DNA of 64,000 bases from contig VGZO01000001.1 in the NCBI GenBank assembly GCA_016872555.1, forward strand, positions 1 through 64,000, read 5' to 3'. Position numbers and translations under genes: made by a program. The notes under the pieces are model-generated. The model did no database searches. It was not told the DNA's origin and saw only the letters and a program-made list of their open reading frames with translations. This DNA is from Planctomycetota bacterium (lineage in GTDB: Bacteria; Planctomycetota; Planctomycetia; Pirellulales; UBA1268). Positions 33,683-42,851 of this stretch are shown here, piece after piece; within the stretch, counting starts at the first letter, position 1, and every line of letters begins with the position of its first letter.

Positions 33683-34409
33683 GGACCTCGAGCGACACCG
33701 CACCGCGGTAGCCGATCCGCCCGAGGGTGGCGACGAGCTCGTCGGGGGGCGCGCCCCCCTCCCCCGGGAGGATCCGGTCGGCGTCGGAGGCCATCTCGCG
33801 CGGTACGCCGGCCACGTCGGAGAGCTGGACGTGGGCCAGCGTCGCCGTGGAGAGGAGGCCGAGGTCGGCCGGCTTGCTCGGACCGACCTGGAAATGGAAC
33901 CAGTCGAGGCACACGCCCAGCGCCGGCGACCCCACCCCCTCGACGAGCGCCAGCGCCGACTGGAGGTTGTTGGGGAAGCTGGCGCGGGCGTCGAACTCGA
34001 GCGCCAGCCGCACCCCGCCGTCGGCGGCGCGCGACGCCGCCTCGGCGAGGCTTGCCGAGAGCCGCGCCAGGTCGGTGTCGCCGAGCGGGCCGAAGGCGTC
34101 GCCGGCGACGACCAGGACCGGCACCGACAGCGCGCGGCAGGTGGCGAGGCGCTCGCCGAAGTGGCGCCAGTGCTCGCGCCGTGCCTCCCCCTGGCTGGTG
34201 AGCAGGCCGCCCTGGAAGCTCGCCGCCACGGCGCGGATGGCGTAGCGCTCGAGCGCCGCGGCGACGGCGCCGACGCCGCCGCGGGCGCTGGCGGCGTCGA
34301 CCTGGCCGAGCCACAGCTCGACGGCATGGCACTGGCCGGCGGCGTAGTCCTCGAGGACCGTCTCGAGCGGTGCCTCGAGCGAGCAGACGGTGGCCAGGGC
34401 GGGAACCAT
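33561..34409 (-). CDS. Sugar phosphate isomerase/epimerase (TIM barrel)
   Basis: A 282-residue xylose-isomerase-like TIM barrel. Visible motifs include AVELWLGQVDAA, VLVVAGDAFGPL, LALEFDARASFPNN, LGVCLDWFHFQVGP, HVQLSDVAGVPRE, ILPGEGGAPPDEL and GAVSLEVLNP. These carry the Glu, Asp, His and Glu metal ligands of the family. The substrate is not evident. It follows glyS after 20 bases and is probably co-transcribed with it. The start is ATG 34409. Confidence 0.8.
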   Translation of the reverse strand: MVPALATVCSLEAPLETVLEDYAAGQCHAVELWLGQVDAASARGGVGAVAAALERYAIRAVAASFQGGLLTSQGEARREHWRHFGERLATCRALSVPVLVVAGDAFGPLGDTDLARLSASLAEAASRAADGGVRLALEFDARASFPNNLQSALALVEGVGSPALGVCLDWFHFQVGPSKPADLGLLSTATLAHVQLSDVAGVPREMASDADRILPGEGGAPPDELVATLGRIGYRGAVSLEVLNPRLWRVPPRQFGEIAMTALRRVLGQAAMTDAPPAAPTP

Positions 34410-34429
34410 CGCGGCGGTCTCGGAGGAGG

Positions 34430-36085
34430 TCAGCCGAGCCGGTCGCGGAGCAGCGCCACGACCTCGTCGAGCGGCACGCGCTGCTGCTCGAGCGAATCGC
34501 GGTCGCGGAGGGTCACGGTGCGGTCGGTGAGCGTCTGGCCGTCGATCGTCAGGCACCACGGCGTGCCGGCCTCGTCCTGGCGGGCGTAGCGCCGGCCGAC
34601 CGAGCCCTTCTCGTCGTACTGGCAGGCCATGTGGCGCTTGAGCGAGCGGTAGAGGTCGATCGCCACCTCCGGCATGCCGTCTTTCTTCACCAGCGGCAGG
34701 ATCGCCGCCTTGACCGGCGCCAGCCGCGGGTGGAGGCGGAGGACGGTCCGGCTCCGCGGCTTGCCGTCTTCGTCGGGGACCTCGTCCTCGCAGTAGGCGT
34801 CGCAGAGGAAGGCGAGCACGGCCCGGTCGGCGCCCGCCGAGGGCTCGATGACGTGGGGGACGTAGCGCTCGCGGCTGACGTCGTCGAAGTACGACAGGTC
34901 CTTGCCGCTGCCGCGGTGGCGCGGCTTGCCGTCGTCGCCGGTCTCGACGACCAGCTGGCCGTCGCGGCGGACGAGCTTCCCCTCCATGTGGCTGCGGAGG
35001 TCGAAATCGCCGCGGTGGGCGATCCCCTCGAGCTCGCCGAATTCACCGGGGGCGAGGAACGGGAACGCGTACTCGATGTCGGCGGTCCCGCACGAGTAGT
35101 GGGACAGCTCGTCGGCGTCGTGCTCGCGGAGCCGGAGGCGGCCGGCCGTGAGGCCGAGGTCGAGGTACCAGCGCCAGCGCCGGTCGCGCCAGTAGCGGTA
35201 CCAGGCCGGCGAGTCGTCGGGGCGGCAGAAGAACTCGATCTCCATCTGCTCGAACTCGCGCGACCGGAAGGTGAAGTTCCGCGGCGTGATCTCGTTGCGG
35301 AAGCTCTTGCCGATCTGCGCGATCCCGAACGGCACGCGGACGCGCGACGTGTCGACGACGTTCTTGAAGTTGACGAATATCCCCTGGGCGGTCTCGGGGC
35401 GGAGGAAAGCGCGGTCGTCGGCGTCGCCGGCGAGGGCGCCGATCCGCGTCTCGAACATCAGGTTGAACTCGCGCGGTGCCGTCAGCGTGCCCGGGGCCGA
35501 GGCGTCGGGGCCGAGGACGTCGGCGGCATCGACGCCGGCGGCGAGCGCGGCGGGGAGCGGCTGGAGCGCGCCCGACCACTCGATCTCGTCGACCTGCTTG
35601 GCGCGGAGGCCGAACAGCTTCTGCGCCCGGGCGACCGTCGCCGGCAGCGCCTCGTCGCCCGATTGGTCGGTGGTCACGAACATGCGCCGGCCGCGGTGGG
35701 CGGCGAACCGCCCCTGGAGGTGGTCGTAGCGGTAGCGGCGCTTCGACTCGCGGCAGTCGATCATCCAGTCGTGGAACAGGTCGAAGTGGCCGGAGCACTT
35801 CCAGACCTGCGGGTGCATGATGATCGTGCAGTCGAGCCCGGTCATCTCGTAGGGGGTCGGCGCGCCGGCCGGCGCCGCCAGCTCGTCGTGGCCGGCGACC
35901 ATGTCGCGCCACCAGCAGTCCTTGAGGTTGCGCTTCAGCGCCACCCCGAGCGGGCCGTAGTCCCAGAAGCCGTTGAGCCCGCCGTAGATCTCGCTCGACT
36001 GGAAGATGAAGCCGCGCCGCTTGGCCAGCGACACGATCTTGTCCATCCGCGACTGGTCGGCGGGCCCGGTGGGCTTGTCTGCCAT
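34430..36085 (-). CDS. glyS: Glycyl-tRNA synthetase (alpha2 type)
   Basis: A 551-residue class II synthetase of the single-subunit eukaryote/archaea-like type. KRRGFIFQSSEIYGGLNGFWDYGPLG is the start signature, RPETAQGIFVNFKNV and GIAQIGKSFRNEITPRNF are motif 2, and EFEQMEIEFF is next. The HVIEPSAGADRAVLAFL region is motif 3. The C-terminal anticodon-binding domain follows. It charges tRNA-Gly. I chose ATG 36085. comB lies 88 bases upstream on the same strand. Confidence 0.95.
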   Translation of the reverse strand: MADKPTGPADQSRMDKIVSLAKRRGFIFQSSEIYGGLNGFWDYGPLGVALKRNLKDCWWRDMVAGHDELAAPAGAPTPYEMTGLDCTIIMHPQVWKCSGHFDLFHDWMIDCRESKRRYRYDHLQGRFAAHRGRRMFVTTDQSGDEALPATVARAQKLFGLRAKQVDEIEWSGALQPLPAALAAGVDAADVLGPDASAPGTLTAPREFNLMFETRIGALAGDADDRAFLRPETAQGIFVNFKNVVDTSRVRVPFGIAQIGKSFRNEITPRNFTFRSREFEQMEIEFFCRPDDSPAWYRYWRDRRWRWYLDLGLTAGRLRLREHDADELSHYSCGTADIEYAFPFLAPGEFGELEGIAHRGDFDLRSHMEGKLVRRDGQLVVETGDDGKPRHRGSGKDLSYFDDVSRERYVPHVIEPSAGADRAVLAFLCDAYCEDEVPDEDGKPRSRTVLRLHPRLAPVKAAILPLVKKDGMPEVAIDLYRSLKRHMACQYDEKGSVGRRYARQDEAGTPWCLTIDGQTLTDRTVTLRDRDSLEQQRVPLDEVVALLRDRLG

Positions 36086-36173
36086 GATCGGCTCGTGATC
36101 CTGGTGGGGAAACGGCGGGGACGGCGAGTGTAGTGGCAGCCGGCGCCGACGGTCCACCGCAGGCCCGTGCCGC

Positions 36174-36938
36174 TCAGTCGGCCGCGGCCACCAGCCGGTC
36201 GCCGACGAGGTGCGGGACGACGGCGACGGCGTCGAGCCGCGCGGCGGCGGCGAGATCGCGCTGCATGCCGAGGGCGATCAGGTTGGCACCGCCGGGGGTG
36301 TCGCGGAAGGCGTCGGCGAGCGCCGCCTCCGGCGCGCCCGCGGCGACGACCCTCCGGAAGGCGGCGCGGGCGGCGCTGGAGGCGGCGTCGAGCCGGTCGG
36401 CCGGACCGGCGGCGGCGTCGACGATCGCCCCGGCGCCGAGGACGTCTTCGCCGCTCACCGCGCCGTCGGTGCCGGCACAGACGAGGTGGACGGCGACGCG
36501 GTCGGGCGCGGCGCCGCGGCGGCGGAGGAACGCCGCCACGGCGGCCCGGTTGACCAGCGCTCCGATCACGACGTCGCGGGCGTCGCGGCAGGCGGCCAGC
36601 GCCGCGGTGCCGTTGGTGGTCGTCACCACGACGGCGTGCCCGCCGACGCGCGCCGGGGTGTAGTCGAGCGGCGAGTTGCCGAGATCGAAGCCGGCGGGGG
36701 GGAGGCCGCCGCGCTCGCCGCCCAGGAGCGTCCCGGCGGGAAGCCGGTCGCGGGTCGCACGCGCCGCGGCGACCGAAGGCGTCGGCCACACCGCCGTCGC
36801 CCCCGACTCCAGCGCCGTGGCGATCGACGTGCTGGCACGGAGGACGTCGATGACGACGGCGATCGCGCCGGCCGCCGCCCCGGGGGGCATCCGCGGCGCC
36901 AGGTCGTGGCAGTGCCAGTCGATCATCCCGGCGAGCAT
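36174..36938 (-). CDS. comB: ComB-family 2-phosphosulfolactate phosphatase
   Basis: A 254-residue protein with the ComB signatures VVIDVLRASTSIATAL, GGERGGLPPAGFDLGNSP, VVTTTNGTAAL, VCAGTDGAVSGEDVLGAG and GMQRDLAAAARLD. The family hydrolyses 2-phosphosulfolactate in coenzyme M synthesis in archaea. In bacteria without coenzyme M, the real substrate is uncertain. No other coenzyme M gene is in the window, so only the family assignment is firm. Confidence 0.85.
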   Translation of the reverse strand: MLAGMIDWHCHDLAPRMPPGAAAGAIAVVIDVLRASTSIATALESGATAVWPTPSVAAARATRDRLPAGTLLGGERGGLPPAGFDLGNSPLDYTPARVGGHAVVVTTTNGTAALAACRDARDVVIGALVNRAAVAAFLRRRGAAPDRVAVHLVCAGTDGAVSGEDVLGAGAIVDAAAGPADRLDAASSAARAAFRRVVAAGAPEAALADAFRDTPGGANLIALGMQRDLAAAARLDAVAVVPHLVGDRLVAAAD

Positions 36939-37041
36939 ACTGCCGGAGGGGGCGGCCGCGTGCCCTCCCGCGCGGCGCCGGTCCGGCTACCATTTCTCAT
37001 GAGCGGCAAACGGCCGCGAACACCGTCCGCAGGAGCCGAGC

Positions 37042-37830
37042 GTGGGTGCCGTGATGACGTCAGCCGCCGAGCGACCGGGTCGCACGCCCCCACCGGCGGG
37101 CGACGGTGCCCGTGTTGACAAGAGCGGCAGCCGGGTCCGCGGGATGTTTGCCGAGATCGCTCCGCGCTACGATCTCGTGAACCGACTCCTGTCAGGAGGC
37201 ATCGACGTCCGCTGGCGGCGCGAGACGGTCCGCCGAGCTCCGCCACCCTCGGCCGGGGGCGCGATCCTCGACGTCTGCACCGGTACCGGCGACCTGGCGC
37301 TTGCCTACGCCGCCGCCGCCCCTGGCGTGCGGATCGTGGCCAGCGACTTCTGCCGGCCGATGCTCGACCGCGGTGCCGAGAAGGCGATGCGCGTAAGCCG
37401 GACGGTCGAGTGGGTCGAGGCCGACGCCATGGCCCTCCCCTTCCCGACCGCGTCCTTCGACCTGGTGACCGTGGCCTTCGGCCTGCGCAACATCGCCGAC
37501 ACCGCCGCGGGCCTCGCCGAGATGGCCCGCGTCTGCAAGCCGGGGGGCACGCTGGCGATCCTCGAGTTCTCGCTGCCGGCCAATCCGGTGATCCGCCACG
37601 GCTATCTGTGGTATTTCCGCAACCTCCTCCCGGCAATCGGCAACACCGTCGCCCGCAACCGTTCGGCGGCCTACACCTACCTCAACCAGAGCGTCGAGGA
37701 GTTCCCCTCGGGGGAACGGCTCGCGGCGCTCGTCCGCGCCGCCGGATTCGGCACCGTCGCGCAGTTTCCGCTGTCGTTCGGGATCGCGACCTTGTCGGTC
37801 GCCCACCGCGCGGCCGGAAAGGCGGCCTGA
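37042..37830 (+). CDS. ubiE: Demethylmenaquinone methyltransferase
   Basis: A 262-residue class I SAM methyltransferase of the UbiE/MenG family. RGMFAEIAPRYDLVNRLLSGG is the N-terminal signature, ILDVCTGTGDLALA is the SAM loop, and FGLRNIADTAAGLAEMARVCKPGG and AYTYLNQSVEEFPSGE are typical. GTG 37042 sits seven bases after AGGAG, and ATG 37054 is an alternative. It methylates demethylmenaquinone. The following genes (ubiX, ubiA, mqnE) support a menaquinone cluster. Confidence 0.93.
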   Translation: MGAVMTSAAERPGRTPPPAGDGARVDKSGSRVRGMFAEIAPRYDLVNRLLSGGIDVRWRRETVRRAPPPSAGGAILDVCTGTGDLALAYAAAAPGVRIVASDFCRPMLDRGAEKAMRVSRTVEWVEADAMALPFPTASFDLVTVAFGLRNIADTAAGLAEMARVCKPGGTLAILEFSLPANPVIRHGYLWYFRNLLPAIGNTVARNRSAAYTYLNQSVEEFPSGERLAALVRAAGFGTVAQFPLSFGIATLSVAHRAAGKAA

Positions 37831-37833
37831 GCC

Positions 37834-38448
37834 GTGCCGGCGCCGTCGCTGCCCGTCGTCGTCGCGATCACCGGTGCCTCCGGCGCGTCCTACGGCGCGC
37901 GGCTCGTCGAGGTGCTCCTCGCCGCGGGGTGCGACCTCCACCTGACGGTCAGCCCGTCGGGGCAGGCGGTGATCGCCGAGGAGACCGGCCGGCGCGTCGA
38001 CCTCGACCGGTTCGATCCCGCCGTCCTCCTCGGCCGCGGTCTTCCCGCCACCGGAAGCTGGATCTACCACCACTACAAAGACCTGATGGCCCCGATCGCC
38101 AGCGGCAGTTTCCTCACCGCGGGGATGGTGATCTGCCCGTGCAGCGGCAGCACGCTGGCCGCCGTCGCCCATTCGATGGGGGAGAACCTCATCCACCGCG
38201 CCGCCGAGGTCCACCTCAAGGAGCGGCGCCGGCTCGTCGTCGTGCCGCGGGAGACGCCGCTGTCGCTACCGCAGCTGAAGAACATGCAGGCGATCCACGA
38301 GGCGGGCGCGGTCGTGCTCCCCGCGAGCCCCGGCTTCTACCACCAGCCGCGGTCGCTCGACGACCTCGTCGACTTCGTCGTCGCGCGGATCTGCGACCAG
38401 CTCGGTGTCGGCCACGACCTCATGCGCTGCTGGGGGGAGACGTCCTGA
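37834..38448 (+). CDS. ubiX: UbiX-family flavin prenyltransferase
   Basis: A 204-residue flavoprotein: VVAITGASGASYGARLVEVL, PIASGSFLTAGMVICPCSGSTLAAVAHSMGENL, RLVVVPRETPLS and LPASPGFYHQP are diagnostic. It makes prenylated FMN, the cofactor of UbiD-type decarboxylases. In the futalosine pathway, a UbiX/UbiD pair decarboxylates the naphthoate intermediate. It begins with GTG three bases after ubiE. No ubiD is present in this window. Confidence 0.92.
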   Translation: MPAPSLPVVVAITGASGASYGARLVEVLLAAGCDLHLTVSPSGQAVIAEETGRRVDLDRFDPAVLLGRGLPATGSWIYHHYKDLMAPIASGSFLTAGMVICPCSGSTLAAVAHSMGENLIHRAAEVHLKERRRLVVVPRETPLSLPQLKNMQAIHEAGAVVLPASPGFYHQPRSLDDLVDFVVARICDQLGVGHDLMRCWGETS

Positions 38449-39398
38449 TGGCCAGCGCCCCGCGCCCCTCGACGAGCCTGCCCGCGGGCAACCTGCTGGC
38501 GAGGCTCCGCACCTACCTCGAGCTCGTCCGCTTCAGCCACACCGTGTTCGCCCTGCCGTTCGCGGTGATGGCGGCGCTGATCGCCGCCCGGCGGATCGCC
38601 GACGGCGCCGCGCCGGCGGGGGGCTGGGTCCGGGCGGCGGCCGGGATCCTCCTCTGCATGGTGACGGCGCGGACGGCGGCGATGGCGTTCAACCGGCTCG
38701 TCGACCGGGCGCTCGACGCCGCCAACCCGCGGACCGCTTCGCGCCACCTGCCGCGCGGCGACGTCGGCGCCGGCGAGGTCCTCGGCCTCGTCGTCGCCAG
38801 CTCGGCGGGATTCATCGCCGCCACGCTGCTGTTCCTCCCCAACTGGCTGCCGGTGGTGCTCTCGGTGCCGGTGCTCGCCTGGCTGCTCGGCTACAGCTAC
38901 GCCAAGCGGTTCACGATACTCGCCCACGTCTGGCTCGGTGCGGCGCTTGGGCTGGCGCCGATCGCCGCCTGGATCGCCCTCCGCGGCGCGACGCTGCTGT
39001 CGACCCCCGCCGACCTGCTCCCGGCGCTGCTCCTCGGCGCCGCGGTGACGGCCTGGGTGGCCGGGTTCGACATGATCTATGCCTGCCAGGACGCCGGGTT
39101 CGACGCCGCCCACGGGCTGGAGAGCATTCCCGCCCGGCTCGGAGTGCCGCGGGCGCTGGCGGTCTCGAAGCCGCTCCACGCGACGACGCTCCTCCTCCTC
39201 GCCCTCCTCCCCGGCGTGGTCCCTGAATTGGGTGGAATCTACTGGGCCGCACTGGCGGCGATCGCCGCCCTGCTCGTCTGGGAACACTCGCTGGTCCGCC
39301 CCGACGACCTGTCGCGGGTCAACGAGGCGTTTTTCACGGCCAACGCCGTGATCGGCCTGGTCCTCCTGGTAGCGATCGCCGCCGACCTGGTGTGGTGA
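38448..39398 (+). CDS. ubiA: UbiA-family prenyltransferase (menaquinone pathway, MqnP-like)
   Basis: A 316-residue membrane enzyme with about eight helices. The prenyl-diphosphate binding motif is NRLVDRALDAANPRT (the N-D-xx-D box), and the second motif AGFDMIYACQDAGFDAAHGLESIPARLG carries DxxxD. It attaches a polyprenyl chain to the aromatic acid in quinone synthesis. ATG 38448 overlaps the ubiX stop by one base. A GGCCGC/GCGGCC hairpin follows before mqnE. Confidence 0.9.
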   Translation: MASAPRPSTSLPAGNLLARLRTYLELVRFSHTVFALPFAVMAALIAARRIADGAAPAGGWVRAAAGILLCMVTARTAAMAFNRLVDRALDAANPRTASRHLPRGDVGAGEVLGLVVASSAGFIAATLLFLPNWLPVVLSVPVLAWLLGYSYAKRFTILAHVWLGAALGLAPIAAWIALRGATLLSTPADLLPALLLGAAVTAWVAGFDMIYACQDAGFDAAHGLESIPARLGVPRALAVSKPLHATTLLLLALLPGVVPELGGIYWAALAAIAALLVWEHSLVRPDDLSRVNEAFFTANAVIGLVLLVAIAADLVW

Positions 39399-39413
39399 CC
39401 CGGGACCGGCGAT

Positions 39414-39433
39414 GGCCGCGGAAAACGGCGGCC
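39414..39433. terminator. Stem-loop after ubiA
   Basis: GGCCGC (39414-39419) and GCGGCC (39428-39433) form a six-base stem around an eight-base loop, just after the ubiA stop. No T-run follows, so it may be a weak or Rho-dependent terminator, or chance in GC-rich DNA. Confidence 0.25.
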
Positions 39434-39524
39434 GCCTCCCGGGATCGGTTGCGGAAACCGGCCGGCTGCGGTTCCCCTGGTGGTGCCGCGGCAGTCGCGG
39501 CCCTTCTAGAAAAGGAAGGCTCGA

Positions 39525-40652
39525 ATGATCCGCGCCGTCGTTCCGTCGCTCGACGCGATCCGTGAAAAGGTCGAGGGCGGCGTCCGCCTCGACGCTGCCG
39601 AGAGCGAGATGCTGTGGGACGAGTCGATCGACGTCCACGAGCTCGGCGAGCTGGCCAACCTCGTCCGCGAGCGGAAGAACGGCAACCGCGCCTTCTACAA
39701 CATCAACACCCACCTGAACCCGACCAACGTCTGCGTCTACCGCTGCAGCTTCTGCGCCTTCCGCGCCGACCTGCGCGAGTCGCGTGGGTACGTGATGAGC
39801 GACGAGCAGATCCTCGCCCGCGGGGGCGAGGCGGTCGCCGCCGGCAGCACCGAGATGCACATCGTCGGCGGGCTCCATCACCAGAAGGACTACGACTGGT
39901 ACCTGGGGATCATCCGCCTCCTCCACGACCACTACCCCGCGCTCCACCTCAAGGCCTGGACGCCGGTCGAGATCAACTGGTTCTGCCACCTCACCAAGCG
40001 GTCGGTGCGCGAGATCCTCGTCGAGCTCAAGTCGGCGGGCCTCGGCAGCCTGCCCGGCGGCGGCGCCGAGATCTTCCATCCCGAGGTCCGCGACAAGATC
40101 TGCGAGCACAAGGCCGACACGCAGGAGTGGTTCACGATCCACAGCACCGCCCACGAACTCGGGCTGCGGAGCAACGCCACGATGCTCTACGGCCACATCG
40201 AGAACGCCTTCCATCGCACCGACCACCTCCTCCGCCTCCGCGCGCTGCAGGACGAGACCGGCGGGTTCCAGACGTTCATCCCGCTCGCCTTCCACCCCGC
40301 CAACACGCGGCTATCCCACATCCCCAAGCCGACGGCGGCATTCAGCCTGCGGACGATGGCGGTCTCGCGGCTGGTGCTCGACAACTTCGACCACCTCAAG
40401 GCTTACTGGATCATGCTCGGGATCGGCACCGCGCAGGCGGCGCTGGCCTACGGCGCCGACGATCTCGACGGCACCGTGCGCCACGAACTGATCTACCACG
40501 ACGCCGGCGCCACGACGCCGGAGGTGCTGTCGGTCGACGAGATCACGCGTTTGATCCGCGAGGCGGGGCGCGTCCCCGTCGAGCGCGACACGCTCTACAA
40601 CCGCGTGGAGCGAGGCGCGTCCGGCTGGCGAAGCGTGGCGGCGGCGTCCTGA
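39525..40652 (+). CDS. mqnE: Aminofutalosine synthase (radical SAM)
   Basis: A 375-residue radical SAM enzyme with the [4Fe-4S] triad C70-x3-C74-x2-C77 in NVCVYRCSFCAFR. STEMHIVGGLHHQKDYDWY, LKAWTPVEINWF, SLPGGGAEIFHPEVRDKIC and TIHSTAHELGLRSNATMLYGH match MqnE. It condenses 3-enolpyruvoylbenzoate with SAM to form aminofutalosine. A strong ribosome-binding site (AAGGAAGG, 39513-39520) precedes ATG 39525. Its presence shows that menaquinone is made by the futalosine route rather than the classical Men route. Confidence 0.93.
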   Translation: MIRAVVPSLDAIREKVEGGVRLDAAESEMLWDESIDVHELGELANLVRERKNGNRAFYNINTHLNPTNVCVYRCSFCAFRADLRESRGYVMSDEQILARGGEAVAAGSTEMHIVGGLHHQKDYDWYLGIIRLLHDHYPALHLKAWTPVEINWFCHLTKRSVREILVELKSAGLGSLPGGGAEIFHPEVRDKICEHKADTQEWFTIHSTAHELGLRSNATMLYGHIENAFHRTDHLLRLRALQDETGGFQTFIPLAFHPANTRLSHIPKPTAAFSLRTMAVSRLVLDNFDHLKAYWIMLGIGTAQAALAYGADDLDGTVRHELIYHDAGATTPEVLSVDEITRLIREAGRVPVERDTLYNRVERGASGWRSVAAAS

Positions 40653-40671
40653 GCGGCTGGCGCGCAGGCCG

Positions 40672-42828
40672 TCAGCCGACCTGGCCGAGGCCGAGCGTCG
40701 CCCCCCAGCGCGTCTCGACCAACGCGCGGACACGGGCAAGCGCCGGATCGGAAAGCAGTGGGTCGCGCTCGAACAGCGCCTTGGCGTCGGCGCGGGCCTC
40801 GGCGACGAGGTCGGTGTCGCGGATCAGGTCGGCGAGATACAGCGGCGGGCTGCCGCTCTGCCGCGTCCCCACCAGGTCGCCGGCGCCGCGGAGGAGCAGA
40901 TCCTGCTCGGCGAGGCGGAAGCCGTCGGTCGTCGCCACGAACGCGTCGATCCGCGGCTGCGGCCGGGCGGCGTCGGCGACCAGGGCCCCGCAGATCCCCT
41001 GCACCCCGCCCCGGGCGACGCGGCCGCGGAGCTGGTGGAGCTGGGCGAGGCCGAAGCTCTCGGCGTCGAGGATCGTCATCGCCGTCGCCCGGGGGACGTC
41101 GATCCCGACCTCGACGAGGCTCGTCGCCACGAGGACGTCGATCTCGCCGTCGCGGAAGCGTTCCATCACCGCGTCGCGCGCCGCCGGGTTGAGGCGGCCG
41201 TGGACGAGGCCGAGGCGGAAGGCCTCGAGCGGGCCGTTGGCGAGCTGCTCGTAGGCCCCGGCCACGCTCGCCAGCCCGCGCGCCGAGTCGTCGACGGTGG
41301 GGACGATGACGTAGCCCTGGCGGCCGTCACGGAGCTTGCGCGCGAAGAAATCCCACCAGTCGTCGGCCTGCGGGGGCTCGACCTTGTAGGTCGCCACCGG
41401 CTGGCGGCCGGGGGGCGCCTCGTCGAGCACGGAGACGTCGAGATCGCCGTACAGCGCGTGGGCGATCGTCCGCGGGATCGGCGTCGCCGTCATCACCAGC
41501 GTGTGCGGGTCGCCGTCGCCGCGCTGCAGCAGCGCGCGCTGGAGGACGCCGAAGCGGTGCTGCTCGTCGATCACGACCAGCCCGAGGCGCGCGAAGCGGA
41601 CGCCGTCGGCGAGCAGCGCCTGCGTGCCGACGACGATCGGCACGTCGCCGGCCCCGATCCGGGCGACGGCCTCGCGCCGGTCCCGCGCCTTCTGGCTGCC
41701 GGAGAGGAGGCAGACGCCGACGCCGCTGGAGTCGAGGAGCCGGCCAAGCGTGGCGGCGTGCTGGCGGGCGAGCAGCTCGGTCGGGGCCATCAGCGCCGCC
41801 TGGTAGCGCTGCACCGGCTCGGCGGCGGGCACGCGCGTGGCCACGGTGGCGAGCATCGCGTACACCGCCAGCGCCGTCTTCCCGCTCCCCACGTCCCCCT
41901 GGAGGAGCCGGTTCATCGGTTCGCCGCGCGCCATGTCGGCGACGATCTCCGCCGCCACGCGCCGTTGCCCGGGGGTGAACTCGTAGGGAAACCGGGCCCG
42001 GATCCGGTGGTCGAGCCGCGTGTCGACGGCGATCACCGGCGCGGCGCGGCGCACCTGCTGGCGGCCGCGGTGCATCCGCAGCGCCAGCTGGAGCATGAAC
42101 AGCTCCTGGTACACGAACCGGCGCCGGGCGGTCGCCAGCTGGGCTTCGTCGCCGGGATGGTGGATCGCGCGGAGCGCCGCGGCGATCGGCAGCAACCCCT
42201 TGGCCGCGCGCATTCCCTCGGGGAGGGCCTCGACGGCCGCGTCGGCGCCGTGCTCGAGCGCCGCCGCGACGGCGGTCCGCACGTGGTGCTGCTGGACGCC
42301 GGCGGCCAGCGGGTAGACGGGCAGCCAGTCGCCGGTCGGGTCGGCCTCCCCCGCCGCCAGCCAGCGGACTTCCGGGTGGGCGAATTCCCACCCGTGCGCG
42401 CCGCGCCGCGGGCTGCCGGCGATCACCACGCGCTGGCCGGCGGCGAAGCGCCGCGCCAAAAACGGCATGTTGAACCAGGTCGCGCGGACGTGGCCGTCGC
42501 GGCAGACGAGGCGCACCGAGAGCAGCGCCCGCCCGGCGGCCGTGGTCCGCGTGCGCACGTCGGCGACGTCGCCGGCCAGCGACGCCGGCTCGCCGGCGAC
42601 GAGGTCGGCGACCGCATGGGCGCCGGAGAAGTCGCGGTAGTCGCGCGGGAAGTGCATCAGCGCGTCGGCCACCGTCACCAGGCCGAGGCGCTCGAGCCGC
42701 CGTGCCCGGCCGCCGCCGAGGCCGGGAAGGAGCGCCAGCGCCGTCCCCAACCCGCGGTCGGGCGCGCCGTCGGGCGGCGCGGCGGCACCGTCGCCGCCCG
42801 CGGAACCGCCGTCGCTGTCTGGTGCCAT
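40672..42828 (-). CDS. recG: ATP-dependent DNA helicase RecG
   Basis: A 718-residue helicase. The wedge/OB domain is N-terminal (MHFPRDYRDFSGA, DVADVRTRTT). RFPYEFTPGQRRVAAEIVADM, LLQGDVGSGKTALAVYAML (Walker A), IDEQHRFGVLQR (DEQH box) and MTATPIPRTIAHALYGDLD follow, then VATSLVEVGIDVPRAT and HQLRGRVARGG. It reverses stalled forks. I chose ATG 42828. rnhA lies just upstream in the same orientation. Confidence 0.95.
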   Translation of the reverse strand: MAPDSDGGSAGGDGAAAPPDGAPDRGLGTALALLPGLGGGRARRLERLGLVTVADALMHFPRDYRDFSGAHAVADLVAGEPASLAGDVADVRTRTTAAGRALLSVRLVCRDGHVRATWFNMPFLARRFAAGQRVVIAGSPRRGAHGWEFAHPEVRWLAAGEADPTGDWLPVYPLAAGVQQHHVRTAVAAALEHGADAAVEALPEGMRAAKGLLPIAAALRAIHHPGDEAQLATARRRFVYQELFMLQLALRMHRGRQQVRRAAPVIAVDTRLDHRIRARFPYEFTPGQRRVAAEIVADMARGEPMNRLLQGDVGSGKTALAVYAMLATVATRVPAAEPVQRYQAALMAPTELLARQHAATLGRLLDSSGVGVCLLSGSQKARDRREAVARIGAGDVPIVVGTQALLADGVRFARLGLVVIDEQHRFGVLQRALLQRGDGDPHTLVMTATPIPRTIAHALYGDLDVSVLDEAPPGRQPVATYKVEPPQADDWWDFFARKLRDGRQGYVIVPTVDDSARGLASVAGAYEQLANGPLEAFRLGLVHGRLNPAARDAVMERFRDGEIDVLVATSLVEVGIDVPRATAMTILDAESFGLAQLHQLRGRVARGGVQGICGALVADAARPQPRIDAFVATTDGFRLAEQDLLLRGAGDLVGTRQSGSPPLYLADLIRDTDLVAEARADAKALFERDPLLSDPALARVRALVETRWGATLGLGQVG

Positions 42829-42851
42829 CGCGTCCCTGCCGCGGCCGGGGG

